Positions 51,717-60,870 of a stretch of 64,000 nucleotides of DNA are shown here, in pieces; the stretch's first letter is position 1; each line of letters starts with the position of its first letter. Origin of the DNA: Gemmatimonadota bacterium. Its GTDB lineage: Bacteria > Gemmatimonadota > Gemmatimonadetes > Gemmatimonadales > Gemmatimonadaceae. Made by a program: the position numbers and the translations under genes. The DNA lies in the NCBI GenBank assembly GCA_028287305.1, contig JAQBPX010000002.1, forward strand, positions 1 through 64,000. Direction: 5' to 3'. The notes beneath the pieces were generated by a model. That model made no database searches and had not been told where the DNA came from. It saw only the letters and a program-made list of their open reading frames with translations.

Positions 51717-54644
51717 ATGCGAACCTCCTTCCGACTCCTCGCGCTGGCCAGCTTCCTTGGCCACGCCAGCACGCTCTCCGCCCAGGTAGACGCTCAGCTC
51801 CTTTCACCCCTCCGCTGGCGCATGATCGGCCCGCATCGCGGGGGCCGGACCGTGGCCGCCGTGGGCGTGCCGGGCACGCCGACCACCTTCTATCAGGGCG
51901 TGAACAACGGCGGGGTCTGGCGCACCACCGACTACGGGCGCACCTGGGTTCCGATCTTCGACTCGGCGCCCACGGGCTCAGTAGGCTCGATCGCGGTCGC
52001 AGCCTCCGACCCGAACGTCATCTATGTAGGCAGCGGCGAGGGACTGCAGCGCCCCGACCTCTCCACCGGCGACGGCGTCTACAAGACCACCGACGGCGGA
52101 AAGACATGGACGAACACGGGCCTCCGCGACGGTCAGCAGGTGCCCGCGATCATCGTGGACCCGGCCGACGCCAACCGCGCATTCGTCGCCGTGCTCGGCC
52201 ACCCCTACGGGGCCAACACGGAGCGCGGGATCTTCCGCACCACGAATGGCGGGCGCACGTGGGATCGCGTGCTCTACAAGGACGAGAACACGGGCGGGAT
52301 GGACCTCGCGTTCGACCCGTCGAACTCGCAGGTGATCTATTCAGTGTTGTGGTCGGCTCGCCAGTCTCCATGGGAGTCAGGATCGTCGGTCACGCTGTCC
52401 GCCAACAATGGTCTCTACAAGAGCACAGACGGCGGCACCAGCTGGCGCAAGCTCGGCGAGGGACTGCCGAGCGCCGCTGATGGACTGGGGCGCATGGGCA
52501 TCGAGGTCGCGCGCGCGAACCCGAGCCGCCTCTACGCAATTGTCGGAGCGCAGAAGAACGGCGGGCTCTATCGCAGCGACGACGCCGGCGAGCACTGGAC
52601 GCTCGTGAACAACGACGAGCGGGTGTGGGGGCGCGACGGAGACTTCAATGAAGTGCGCGCCGACTCGAAGAACGCCGACGTCATCTACGTCGCGAACGTC
52701 GTGACGTGGAAGTCGGTGGACGGTGGAAAGACCATCCAGTCATTTCGCGGCGCTCCCGGTGGCGACGACTATCACCGCCTCTGGCTGCATCCCACCGACC
52801 CGAAGACGATCCTGCTCACCAGCGACCAGGGCGGCGTGATCACGCAGAATGGCGGCGAGAGCTGGAGCTCATGGTACAACCAGCCGAGCGCGCAGTTCTA
52901 TCACGTAAGCACCGACAACGCATTTCCGTATCGCGTGTGCGGCGGCCAGCAGGAGAGCGGCAGCGCGTGCGTCCAGAGTCGCAGCGACGACGGGCGCATC
53001 ACCTTCGCCAACTGGCATCCCGTGGCGGCCGAGGAGTACGGGTATGCGGTGCCCGATCCGCTGAATCCCGACCTGGTGTACGGCGGCAAGATCAGCCGCT
53101 ACGACCGGCGGAACGGACAGGTGCAGGACGTCAGCCCCAAGGCGTTCCGGGACGCTGACTATCGGCTGGTTCGCACCGCGCCGATCGCGTTCAGCCCGGT
53201 GGACAAGCGCACGCTGTTCTTCGCGAGCAATCGCGTCTGGAGCACGCGCGACGGCGGCGAGCACTGGACGATTCGCTCGCCCGACCTCACGCGCGCGTCG
53301 AGCGCGGTGCCGCCGAACTTCGGCGCATTCGCGGCGCTCGACCCGGCGAAGGGCGTGCATCATGGCGTCGTGTACGCGCTGGCGCCGAGCCCGCTCGACA
53401 TCAACCGCATCTGGGCGGGGACGGATGATGGGCTCGTGCAACTGACGACGGACGGGGGCGCACACTGGCGCGACGTCACGCCGCCGGCGCTGCGCGACAG
53501 GCCGTGGTCCAAGGTCTCGATCATCGACGCGAGCCACTTCGACGCGCACACCGCCTACGTCGCGGTGAACACCTTCCGGCTCGACGACCTGCGCCCGCAC
53601 CTGTTCGCGACGCACGACGATGGAAAGACGTGGACGGAGATCGTGAACGGCATTCCGGCCGAGGGGATCACGAACGTCATTCGAGAGGATCCGGTGCGAC
53701 GCGGGCTGCTCTATGCGGGCACGGAGCGCAGCGTGTTCGTGTCGCTCGACGACGGCGCGCACTGGCAGTCGCTGCGCAACAACATGCCGGCGACGAGCAT
53801 TCGCGACCTGGTGATCAAGGACAACGACCTGGTGATCGCGACGCACGGGCGTTCGTTCTGGATCATGGACGACGTCTCGGCGCTCAGGCAGCTGGCTGCA
53901 GGCATGCCGACGAAACCGGTGCACGTGTTCAAGCCGGCGGTTGCGACGCGCGTGCGATACAGCGCCTGGCCCGACACGCCACTGCCGCCCGATGAACCAG
54001 CAGGAGAGAATCCGCCCGATGGCGCGGTGATCGATTACTGGCTCTCGAGCGCGGCGACCGGCCCGGTGACGATCGAGGTTCGCGATGGCGCCGGCCGCAT
54101 GGTGCGGCGCTACTCGAGCACCGACACGGTGAGCGTGCCGCGCGACACCGGCAACTGGCCGTGGTACTGGCAGCGGCCTGGGCAGCGCGTGGCGACGAGC
54201 GCAGGCGCGCATCGCCTCGTGTGGGACCTTCACTTCACCGCGCCGAAGGGCGACATCAGCTATCCCATCTCCGCCACCCCGTTCAACACGCCTCCGGATC
54301 CCAAGGGACCGTGGGTGAATCCGGGGACGTACAGCATCACGGTGAGGACGCCGAGCTCCGAGGCGACGACGACGCTCACGGTGCGCATGGACCCGCGCGT
54401 GAAGAGCGCGCCGGCCGCGTGGGCGAAGCAGTACGCGCTCTCGCTCAAGGCGTACGATGCGCTGGCGCGCGTGAACGCGGTGGCCGGCGGCACCGATGCG
54501 CAGAAGGCGACGCGCGCTGACGTCGCCGGGCAGTTGCAGGCGCTGCTCGACCTGTTCCAGGGGAGCGAGTTGACGCCTACGTCGCAGGCTGAGGCGGCAC
54601 TTGGTGCGGTGCTGGCGAAGGTGCCGAAGGTCCTTTCGCCGTGA
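51717..54644 (+). CDS. Secreted Asp-box beta-propeller protein (sortilin/VPS10-like), paralogue 4
   Basis: A 975-residue exported protein with signal peptide MRTSFRLLALASFLGHAS. Asp-boxes include RTTDYGRTW, KTTDGGKTW, RTTNGGRTW, KSTDGGTSW, RSDDAGEHW, STRDGGEHW, LTTDGGAHW, ATHDDGKTW and VSLDDGAHW. An Ig-like section (VIDYWLSSAATGPVTIEVRD) and a helical C-terminal segment near 890-970 follow, so its layout is closest to paralogue 1. The family fold is clear but the role is not; the DUF885 peptidase is transcribed divergently from the same 72-nt space. A strong terminator follows 21 nt after the stop. Confidence 0.85.
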   Translation: MRTSFRLLALASFLGHASTLSAQVDAQLLSPLRWRMIGPHRGGRTVAAVGVPGTPTTFYQGVNNGGVWRTTDYGRTWVPIFDSAPTGSVGSIAVAASDPNVIYVGSGEGLQRPDLSTGDGVYKTTDGGKTWTNTGLRDGQQVPAIIVDPADANRAFVAVLGHPYGANTERGIFRTTNGGRTWDRVLYKDENTGGMDLAFDPSNSQVIYSVLWSARQSPWESGSSVTLSANNGLYKSTDGGTSWRKLGEGLPSAADGLGRMGIEVARANPSRLYAIVGAQKNGGLYRSDDAGEHWTLVNNDERVWGRDGDFNEVRADSKNADVIYVANVVTWKSVDGGKTIQSFRGAPGGDDYHRLWLHPTDPKTILLTSDQGGVITQNGGESWSSWYNQPSAQFYHVSTDNAFPYRVCGGQQESGSACVQSRSDDGRITFANWHPVAAEEYGYAVPDPLNPDLVYGGKISRYDRRNGQVQDVSPKAFRDADYRLVRTAPIAFSPVDKRTLFFASNRVWSTRDGGEHWTIRSPDLTRASSAVPPNFGAFAALDPAKGVHHGVVYALAPSPLDINRIWAGTDDGLVQLTTDGGAHWRDVTPPALRDRPWSKVSIIDASHFDAHTAYVAVNTFRLDDLRPHLFATHDDGKTWTEIVNGIPAEGITNVIREDPVRRGLLYAGTERSVFVSLDDGAHWQSLRNNMPATSIRDLVIKDNDLVIATHGRSFWIMDDVSALRQLAAGMPTKPVHVFKPAVATRVRYSAWPDTPLPPDEPAGENPPDGAVIDYWLSSAATGPVTIEVRDGAGRMVRRYSSTDTVSVPRDTGNWPWYWQRPGQRVATSAGAHRLVWDLHFTAPKGDISYPISATPFNTPPDPKGPWVNPGTYSITVRTPSSEATTTLTVRMDPRVKSAPAAWAKQYALSLKAYDALARVNAVAGGTDAQKATRADVAGQLQALLDLFQGSELTPTSQAEAALGAVLAKVPKVLSP

Positions 54645-54665
54645 TGCTCCTGTAGTGAAATGGGG

Positions 54666-54705
54666 ACGGCGGGCTGTTCCGCACTGCGGACAGCCCGCCG
54701 TTTTT
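54666..54705 (+). terminator. Intrinsic terminator after Asp-box paralogue 4
   Basis: CGGCGGGCTGTTCCGCA pairs with TGCGGACAGCCCGCCG around a tight loop, followed by TTTTT. A strong rho-independent terminator on the plus strand. Confidence 0.9.
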
Positions 54706-54822
54706 CTCATGGCGACGTCAGCCGTGCAAGCCGAGCCGTGCGAACGACTTGCGTGAATCGGATGGGTGCGGCACCGCGGTTGCCTTGTAATGGGGCGAAG
54801 ACTTTCCCCAGGAGTCCAGAAG

Positions 54823-55386
54823 ATGAAGCTCAATCGATTGATCCTCACCGCGGCTGCCGTCGCCGCGATCGCGCCCTCCGCTTTCGCCCAGGGCACTGTC
54901 CGCGACGTGGTGCTCGGCCGCAGCACGCCCACGCAGCGGGACACGCGCGGCACCACGCGCACGTCCAATGGCGGCGTCTACGACAGTCGCAACAACGCGA
55001 ACGTCCCGCCGGGCCAGATGCCGCCGAACGGCATGTGCCGCGTGTGGATCGATGGCGTGCCCGCCGGCCAGCAGCCGCGCGCCGAGAGCTGCCAGCAGGC
55101 CGAGCGCGATCGCGTGCGCTACGGCAGCAATGCGCGCGTGATCTACGGGAACAGCAACAGCAATGGCCGGGTGAATGGCCAGCAGTATCCCTCGAACGGG
55201 CAGCAGTACCCGAATGGCCAGGCGCGCCGTCGCGACGACAATGACGATGACGATCGCAACGTGCAGGGCCGCAGGAATGACAGCTACAGCAAGGGGAACG
55301 GGCAGTACAAGGGCAAGAAGGACAAGGACTGGAAGAAGGACAATAAGAACAAGCAGGACAAGCACGACGACCGCGACGACCGGTAA
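54823..55386 (+). CDS. Exported protein with charged, disordered C-terminus
   Basis: A 187-residue protein; the ATG at 54823 has AGGAG 8 nt upstream and starts a signal peptide (MKLNRLILTAAAVAAIAPSA). The middle contains a short conserved-looking motif PPGQMPPNGMCRVWIDGVPA and a second Cys (AESCQQAERDRVRYG). From about residue 115 it becomes Asn/Gln/Tyr-rich, then Asp- and Lys-rich (DNDDDDRNVQGRR, KGKKDKDWKKDNKNKQ) to the end. I do not recognise a function. It stands alone between two terminators. Confidence 0.8.
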   Translation: MKLNRLILTAAAVAAIAPSAFAQGTVRDVVLGRSTPTQRDTRGTTRTSNGGVYDSRNNANVPPGQMPPNGMCRVWIDGVPAGQQPRAESCQQAERDRVRYGSNARVIYGNSNSNGRVNGQQYPSNGQQYPNGQARRRDDNDDDDRNVQGRRNDSYSKGNGQYKGKKDKDWKKDNKNKQDKHDDRDDR

Positions 55387-55406
55387 CGGTTCGTCCCAGT
55401 CGAATG

Positions 55407-55445
55407 AAGCGGGTGGCGCCTCCTCTCCGGCGTCACCCGCTTTTC
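55407..55445 (+). terminator. Intrinsic terminator
   Basis: AAGCGGGTGGCGCC pairs with CGGCGTCACCCGCTT with a small bulge, followed by TTTTCATTT, 20 nt after the stop of the charged exported protein. Confidence 0.85.
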
Positions 55446-55465
55446 ATTTGGCTTCCCTTGTTGCG

Positions 55466-55733
55466 CTCCATACGTAGGGGTCTTGTGGCGTACTCGCATC
55501 CTGGGTCTACTCGGAAGGGGCCGCGGACGAACGGAAGCGGAACTCCGCGGACACTACAGAAGCAAGGCAAAGCCTTGGTAACTGCACACGCATGGGGTTC
55601 GAAGCCCATGGGTGTGCCGTATCAAAGAATCAGTTGTCGTGGTAGTATCCGCGGAATTCCGCTTCAGTTCGTCCGTGGCAGTTTCCGAGGAGACCAAGGA
55701 CGCCAGTACGCCAAGTGACCCCTACGTGTGGAG
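55466..55733. repeat. 268-bp MITE-like palindromic element (copy C)
   Basis: The outermost arms CTCCATACGTAGGGGTC and GACCCCTACGTGTGGAG pair almost perfectly, and complementarity continues inward for about 90 nt per side with mismatches. The centre has two further hairpins: AAGGC/GCCTT, and a nested CACAC-CATGGG/CCCATG-GTGTG. It contains TTCGTCCG and GAGGAGACC elements shared with copies A and B. No gene is inside. It lies between the terminator at 55445 and the prolyl oligopeptidase gene. Confidence 0.85.
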
Positions 55734-55805
55734 CGCAAGGGAGTCGCTTCCCACACCCGCCCGGCAGCGATATGTTCGCGGCGTCACCCGACCCCGGAGC
55801 ATTGC

Positions 55806-57965
55806 ATGCTGAACCGTCGCTTCCTTGGCGCGCTGTCCACGTTCACACTGTTCGCCGCGTCGCTGGGCGCACAGGTGCAGCAATCCGCCATCAGCTACCC
55901 GGCCACGAAGCAGGTCGAGCACGTGGACGACTACTTCGGCACCAAGGTGGCGGATCCCTACCGCTGGATGGAGGAGCTCGATGCGCCCGACGTGAAGGAC
56001 TGGGTCGCGAAGCAGAACGCCGTGACGCAGGCGCAGCTCGCGCAGATGCCGATGCGCGAGCACTTCAAGCAGCGCATCACCGAGCTCACCAACTATCCCC
56101 GCATGAGCCTCCCGTTCATCGAGGCCGGCCGGATGTTCTACACGCGCAACTCGGGACTGCAGAAGCAGAGCCCGTGGTTCATGCGCAACGGGATGACGGG
56201 CACCGAGCAGATGGTGTTCGACCCGAACGCGCTCTCGGCCGACGGCTCGCTGGCGCAGTCGGGATTCTCGCCGTCGCCCAACGGCAAGTACCTGCTCTAC
56301 GGCGTGTCGGAAGGCGGCGCCGACTGGCGCGTGCTCTACGTGCGCGACCTCGCGAGCGGGCGGCAGCTCTCCGACACCGTGCGCTGGCTCAAGGGCGGTG
56401 GCTCGAGCTGGACGAAGGATGGCGAGGGCTTCTACTACTCCCGCTATCCCGAGCCGGAGAAGGGCAAGCAGCTGCAGAACGCCATTCGCGACGGCTCCAT
56501 CTACTATCACCGCATCGGCACCACGCAGCAGCAGGACGTGAAGATCTATTCGCGCCCCGACCAGCCCGAATGGTTCGTGGGCGGTGGCGTCTCCGAGGAC
56601 GGCAGGTATTTCTGGGTCTACGTGAACGCGGGCTCCACGAACAACAACCGCCTCTATGTCGCGGACCTCGGCGACCCGAAGCACCCGAAGGTCACGGCGC
56701 CCATCAAGCCGCTGTTCGAGAAGGGTGATGCGTCGTATGGCGTGATCGGCAACGAGGGAAGTCGCGTCTTCCTGCAGACGGACCTCGGTACGCCGAATGG
56801 CAAGATCGTCTCCTTCGACATCTCCGATCCGTCGCCTGCGCACTGGCGCACGCTCGTGCCGGAACAGAAGTACCCGATCGACCAGCTGACGAAGTTCAAG
56901 GGCGGGCTCGCCGTGAGTTACCTGGTCGACGTGAAGTCGGAGGTGCGCCTCTTCAGTCTCGAGGGCACGCAACAGGGAACCATCCCGCTGCCGGGGATCG
57001 GTACCGCCGGGCAGTTGAGCTCACGCGAGGATGCCACGGACGTCTACTACTCGTTCACGTCACCGCTCTATCCGCCGAGCTCCTTTCACTTCGACCCGGT
57101 GACGAAGCGCAGCACGCCGTGGTTCGTGCCGAAGCTCGGCTCCTTCAACCCCTCGCTCTACGAGACGAAGGAAGTATTCGCGACCTCGAAGGACGGCACC
57201 AAGGTTCCGGTGTTCCTGACGATGCGAAAGGGAATGAAGCTCGACGGCAACAACCCGGCGATGCTGTACGGATACGGTGGATTCCAGATCAACACGCAGC
57301 CGGGCTTCTCCACCGCGGCGGTCGCATGGATCGAGCAGGGCGGCGTGTGGGGCACGGTGAGCATGCGCGGCGGCACCGAATACGGTGAGGGCTGGCACAG
57401 GGGCGGCATGCTCGACAAGAAGCAGAACGTGTTCGACGACTTCATCGCCGCGGGCGAGTACCTGGTGAAGGAGAAGATCAGTTCTCCCGCGAAGATGGGC
57501 ATCATGGGCGGCTCGAATGGCGGGCTGCTCGTGGGCGCAGTGGAGGAGCAGCGGCCCGACCTGTTCGCGGTGGCGCTCCCAGCGGTGGGGGTGATGGACA
57601 TGCTGCGCTACCACAAGTTCACTGGCGGCAACGCTTGGGCCACCGAGTACGGCTCGAGTGACTCGTCGAGCCAGTTCCCCTACCTGCTGAAGTATTCGCC
57701 GGTGCACAACGTGAAGGCAGGAACCTGCTATCCGGCCACGCTGATCACCACCGCCGACCACGACGACCGCGTGGTGCCGAGCCATTCGTACAAGTTCGCG
57801 GCAGCCATGCAGGCCGCGCAAAGCTGCGCGCGCCCGGTGCTGATCCGGGTCGAGACGAATGCATCACACGGCTATCGCCCGCTCGACAAGAGGATCCAGG
57901 AGCAGGCGGATCTCTGGGGCTTCGCCGCGGCAGGGATGGGGATGAGGCTCACTGTGCAGCCGTAG
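55806..57965 (+). CDS. Prolyl oligopeptidase (S9A family), exported
   Basis: A 719-residue serine peptidase that cuts short peptides after proline. The ATG at 55806 opens a signal peptide (MLNRRFLGALSTFTLFAASL). The N-terminal part DDYFGTKVADPYRWMEELDA starts the propeller, which continues with YSRYPEPEKGKQL. The hydrolase domain carries nucleophile Ser in GGSNGGLLVG, Asp in TADHDDRVVPSHS and His in NASHGYRP, all intact. LYGYGGFQINTQPGF and GGTEYGEGWHRGG are standard family segments. A periplasmic location would let it work with the DUF885 peptidase on peptides. Confidence 0.95.
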   Translation: MLNRRFLGALSTFTLFAASLGAQVQQSAISYPATKQVEHVDDYFGTKVADPYRWMEELDAPDVKDWVAKQNAVTQAQLAQMPMREHFKQRITELTNYPRMSLPFIEAGRMFYTRNSGLQKQSPWFMRNGMTGTEQMVFDPNALSADGSLAQSGFSPSPNGKYLLYGVSEGGADWRVLYVRDLASGRQLSDTVRWLKGGGSSWTKDGEGFYYSRYPEPEKGKQLQNAIRDGSIYYHRIGTTQQQDVKIYSRPDQPEWFVGGGVSEDGRYFWVYVNAGSTNNNRLYVADLGDPKHPKVTAPIKPLFEKGDASYGVIGNEGSRVFLQTDLGTPNGKIVSFDISDPSPAHWRTLVPEQKYPIDQLTKFKGGLAVSYLVDVKSEVRLFSLEGTQQGTIPLPGIGTAGQLSSREDATDVYYSFTSPLYPPSSFHFDPVTKRSTPWFVPKLGSFNPSLYETKEVFATSKDGTKVPVFLTMRKGMKLDGNNPAMLYGYGGFQINTQPGFSTAAVAWIEQGGVWGTVSMRGGTEYGEGWHRGGMLDKKQNVFDDFIAAGEYLVKEKISSPAKMGIMGGSNGGLLVGAVEEQRPDLFAVALPAVGVMDMLRYHKFTGGNAWATEYGSSDSSSQFPYLLKYSPVHNVKAGTCYPATLITTADHDDRVVPSHSYKFAAAMQAAQSCARPVLIRVETNASHGYRPLDKRIQEQADLWGFAAAGMGMRLTVQP

Positions 57966-57984
57966 GCTGCAGGGGCACGGGAAT

Positions 57985-58105
57985 ACAGGGGCACGGGGGC
58001 TGGGGAGCTGAGGACTAAATGAAAGGGCGGCCGCGCATAGCGCGACCGCCCCTTCGTTGTCAGTGCAGTCCCCAGCCCCTCAGCCCCTCAGCCCCTCACA
58101 CCCGC
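57985..58105. repeat. Nested palindrome with bidirectional terminator (family 3, copy 2)
   Basis: GGGGCTGGGGAGCTGAGG on the left and repeated CCCCAGCCCCTCAGCCCC on the right form outer arms around a terminator stem of GAAAGGGCGGCCGCGC and GCGCGACCGCCCCTTC (58021-58054). The layout and arm sequences match 14208-14320, and again it separates convergent genes. Confidence 0.8.
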
Positions 58106-58107
58106 TT

Positions 58108-59598
58108 CTAGTACCGGTAGTGATCCGGCTTGTACGGCCCATCCACCTTCACGCCGATGTACGCGGCCTGCTCGGCGGTGAGCTGCGTGAGCTTCACGCC
58201 GAGCTTGTCGAGGTGCAGGCGCGCGACCTTCTCGTCGAGGTGCTTCGGCAGCACGTACACTTCCTTCTTGTACGCGCCCGTGTTCGTGAACAGCTCGATC
58301 TGCGCCATCACCTGGTTGGTGAAGGAGCTCGACATCACGAAGCTCGGGTGGCCGGTCGCGCAGCCGAGGTTCATCAGGCGCCCCTCAGCCAGGATCATCA
58401 CCGAGTGGCCGTCGGCGAAGCGATACTCGTCGTACTGCGGCTTGATGTTGATCCGCTCGATGCCGGCAACCTTCTTCAGGCCGGCCATGTCGATCTCGTT
58501 GTCGAAGTGGCCGATGTTCGCGACGATCGCCTTGTCCTTCATCTTCGCCATGTGCTCGGCGGTGATGATGTTGAAGTTGCCCGTCGCCGTAATGAAGATG
58601 TCGGCGGTCGAGAGCACGTCGTCGAGCGTCGTGACCTGGAAGCCTTCCATGGCCGCCTGCAGCGCGCAGATCGGGTCGATCTCCGTGATCACCACGCGCG
58701 CGCCCTGGCCGCGCAGCGCCTGCGCGCAGCCCTTGCCCACTTCACCGAAGCCGAAGACGACCGCCACCTTGCCGGCGATCATGACGTCGGTCGCGCGGTT
58801 GAGGCCATCGAGCACCGAGTGACGGCAGCCGTAGAGGTTGTCGAACTTCGACTTCGTCACGGAGTCGTTCACGTTGATGGCGGGGAAGAGCAGCGTGCCC
58901 GCCTTCATCATCTCGTACAGGCGATGCACGCCCGTGGTCGTCTCTTCCGTGACTCCCTTCAGGTCCCTGGCCACAGCGGTCCAGCGGCCCGGGTGCAGCT
59001 TCGACTCCTGGTTGATCAGGCCGAGGATGACGCCCCACTCCTCGGGATCGTTCTTCGGGTCGAACGCGGGAATCTTCCCGGCCTTCTCGTACTCGGCGCC
59101 CTTGTGCACGAGGAGCGTGGCGTCGCCGCCGTCATCGAGCAGCATGTTGGGGCCGGTGCCATCCGGCCACATGAGGGCCATGTCCGTGCACCACCAGTAC
59201 TCCTCGAGCGTCTCGCCCTTCCACGCGAACACCGGCACGCCCTTCGGCTCGTCCACCGTGCCGTGCGGGCCGACCACTGCCGCGGCCGCCGCGTGATCCT
59301 GCGTCGAGAAGATGTTGCACGACACCCAGCGCACGTCGGCGCCGAGGTCGGTGAGCGTCTCGATCAGGACAGCCGTCTGCACGGTCATGTGCAGTGAGCC
59401 CATGATCTTCGCGCCGCGCAGCGGGAACTTGCCCTTGTACTCCTCGCGCAGCGACATGAGGCCCGGCATCTCCTGCTCGGCGAGCCGGATCTCCTTGCGC
59501 CCGAACTCGGCCTCGCCGAGGTCCTTCACCTTGAACGGCTCGCGTCCCGCCTCACGTGCTGCGGTGAACGGATCGAGCTCGGTTGCGATCGTGGCCAT
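58108..59598 (-). CDS. ahcY: S-adenosylhomocysteine hydrolase
   Basis: Splits S-adenosylhomocysteine to adenosine and homocysteine, relieving inhibition of methyltransferases. A 496-residue enzyme of the long bacterial form with [36 protein letters not shown], the NAD-binding [40 protein letters not shown] and the C-terminal [18 protein letters not shown] lies 10 nt before the ATG. It follows the ArsR-methyltransferase gene on the same strand by 69 nt. I see no SAH riboswitch in that gap. Confidence 0.97.
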   Translation of the reverse strand: MATIATELDPFTAAREAGREPFKVKDLGEAEFGRKEIRLAEQEMPGLMSLREEYKGKFPLRGAKIMGSLHMTVQTAVLIETLTDLGADVRWVSCNIFSTQDHAAAAAVVGPHGTVDEPKGVPVFAWKGETLEEYWWCTDMALMWPDGTGPNMLLDDGGDATLLVHKGAEYEKAGKIPAFDPKNDPEEWGVILGLINQESKLHPGRWTAVARDLKGVTEETTTGVHRLYEMMKAGTLLFPAINVNDSVTKSKFDNLYGCRHSVLDGLNRATDVMIAGKVAVVFGFGEVGKGCAQALRGQGARVVITEIDPICALQAAMEGFQVTTLDDVLSTADIFITATGNFNIITAEHMAKMKDKAIVANIGHFDNEIDMAGLKKVAGIERINIKPQYDEYRFADGHSVMILAEGRLMNLGCATGHPSFVMSSSFTNQVMAQIELFTNTGAYKKEVYVLPKHLDEKVARLHLDKLGVKLTQLTAEQAAYIGVKVDGPYKPDHYRY

Positions 59599-59667
59599 CG
59601 TGTTCGGTCTCCTGGTGCGTGATTGAGTGGTGGTGCGTGGTGCGAGTGGTGCGAATCGTGACGCCTG

Positions 59668-60600
59668 CTATGCCGCGCGGGCCGTGACTGCCTGCAACGC
59701 GGGTCCCTTCGCCGCCGCATCCACCGGGAGCGGCGTGCATCGAACGTTCGTGAATCCTGCGCCTTGCAGCCATTCCGTGAGCTGCGCGCCCTCGAATCCA
59801 AGCCATGCGTGCCCCATCTGCTGGCGGTACTCGGCGCGGTCGTGCGGCAGCATGTCCATCAGCAGGATCCGGCCGCCCACGCGCAACGAGCGTCGCGCCT
59901 CGGCGAGCGCGCGATCCGGCTCGGGCAGGTAGTGAAGGACCAGCAACATCATGGCGACGTCGAGCTCACCGTCCGCCACCGGCAGCGCCTCGAGCTCGCC
60001 AAGGCGCGTCTCCACGTTCTCGTGCTCGTGGAGGCGGCGGCGCGCGACGGCGAGCATGGACTTGCTCGCATCGATCGCGACGACTCGCCGCACGAATGGT
60101 GCGAGTGCGGCAGCGGACTGCCCGGTACCGCAGCCGAGGTCGCCGACCGTGAGATCGGGGTCCACGAGGGCGAGCAGGCCGCCGAGCAGGGACGTGACGC
60201 CGAACAGCTCAGCGCGCACGGCGTCCCACTGTCCCGCAGCGCTCGCGAAGAACTCGCGCGATCGCGCGCTCCGCTCCGCGACGATGCGCTGGAGCCGGCG
60301 ATGGTCCTGCGCCGCGGCGGGCGCGTCGGTCACCTGCTCGCGCACCAGGTGCCAGAGCTTGCGGGCGCCGGCGTCGAGTCGCGCTTCCACGGCATACAGG
60401 CGGCTGGTGCCCTCGGCGCGCACGCTCACCCATCCGTCGTCGCCGAGCAGCTTGAGATGCCGGCTGACAGTGGACTGCGGGAGCTGCAGCACGGCGCAGA
60501 GCTCGCCCACCGTGAGCTCGTGCCGCTCGAGGACGAGCAGCAGGCGGGCCCGGGTGGAGTCGGAGAGTGCGCTGAGGCGTTCGAAGACCGTGGATTCCAT
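59668..60600 (-). CDS. ArsR-type regulator fused to a SAM-methyltransferase domain (SahR-like)
   Basis: A 310-residue protein. The N-terminal winged helix has FERLSALSDSTRARLLLVLE, then LTVGELCAVLQLPQSTVSRH and LKLLGDDGWVSVRAEGTSRL. The C-terminal class I methyltransferase fold has VGDLGCGTGQSAAAL, RVVAIDASKSMLAVA and LHYLPEPDRALAEARRSLRV. From memory, SahR regulators of methionine and SAH metabolism are ArsR-type proteins, some with a SAM/SAH-binding methyltransferase-like domain. Position directly before ahcY fits an SAH-responsive repressor of that gene. It could instead be an active methyltransferase, because the SAM motif is intact. Confidence 0.8.
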   Translation of the reverse strand: MESTVFERLSALSDSTRARLLLVLERHELTVGELCAVLQLPQSTVSRHLKLLGDDGWVSVRAEGTSRLYAVEARLDAGARKLWHLVREQVTDAPAAAQDHRRLQRIVAERSARSREFFASAAGQWDAVRAELFGVTSLLGGLLALVDPDLTVGDLGCGTGQSAAALAPFVRRVVAIDASKSMLAVARRRLHEHENVETRLGELEALPVADGELDVAMMLLVLHYLPEPDRALAEARRSLRVGGRILLMDMLPHDRAEYRQQMGHAWLGFEGAQLTEWLQGAGFTNVRCTPLPVDAAAKGPALQAVTARAA

Positions 60601-60606
60601 TCGTCT

Positions 60607-60622
60607 ATGCGGATATACGGAT
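60607..60622. promoter_or_regulatory. Direct repeat TGCGGAT-A-TACGGAT before the SahR-like gene
   Basis: Two 7-nt direct repeats differing at one base lie 6 nt upstream of the ATG at 60600, where an autoregulatory ArsR-type operator could be. The role is inference. Confidence 0.3.
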
Positions 60623-60674
60623 GGAAGCTAGCAAACGGGGTCGCGCCAGGCAAGGGTCTCCCGCACCACGGCCG

Positions 60675-60836
60675 AACTGCCTTATGCCACGGGTTGCACG
60701 GGCGTCGCTGCGCGACGCGACACGGGTCTGAGTGGCCATAAAAAAGCTCTCGAGTTGGTCCAGAACTCTTTTTGCTAAAAGCAACGGCAGTGTCGCGCGC
60801 GCAGCGCGCCAGTGAAATCCGTGGCATGAGGCAGTT
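60675..60836. repeat. Large imperfect palindrome (family 2, copy D)
   Basis: AACTGCCTTATGCCACGG at 60675 pairs with the complement ending at 60836 (CCGTGGCATGAGGCAGTT), and CGCTGCGCGACGCGACAC pairs imperfectly with the opposite GC-rich stretch. The centre is AT-rich, with GAGTT/AACTC and T5. The right arm, read in reverse, nearly matches the left arm of the 37434-37605 element. It lies between two tandem minus-strand genes. Confidence 0.82.
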
Positions 60837-60870
60837 GCAGTTGAGGCAGTTTCAGTGGCCCAAAAGAAAG

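Noticed and set aside
59599-59667. SAH riboswitch before ahcY
   Set aside because: The 69-nt gap shows only an AGGAG and no paired-core sequence typical of SAH riboswitches; the upstream regulator is a better explanation for control.
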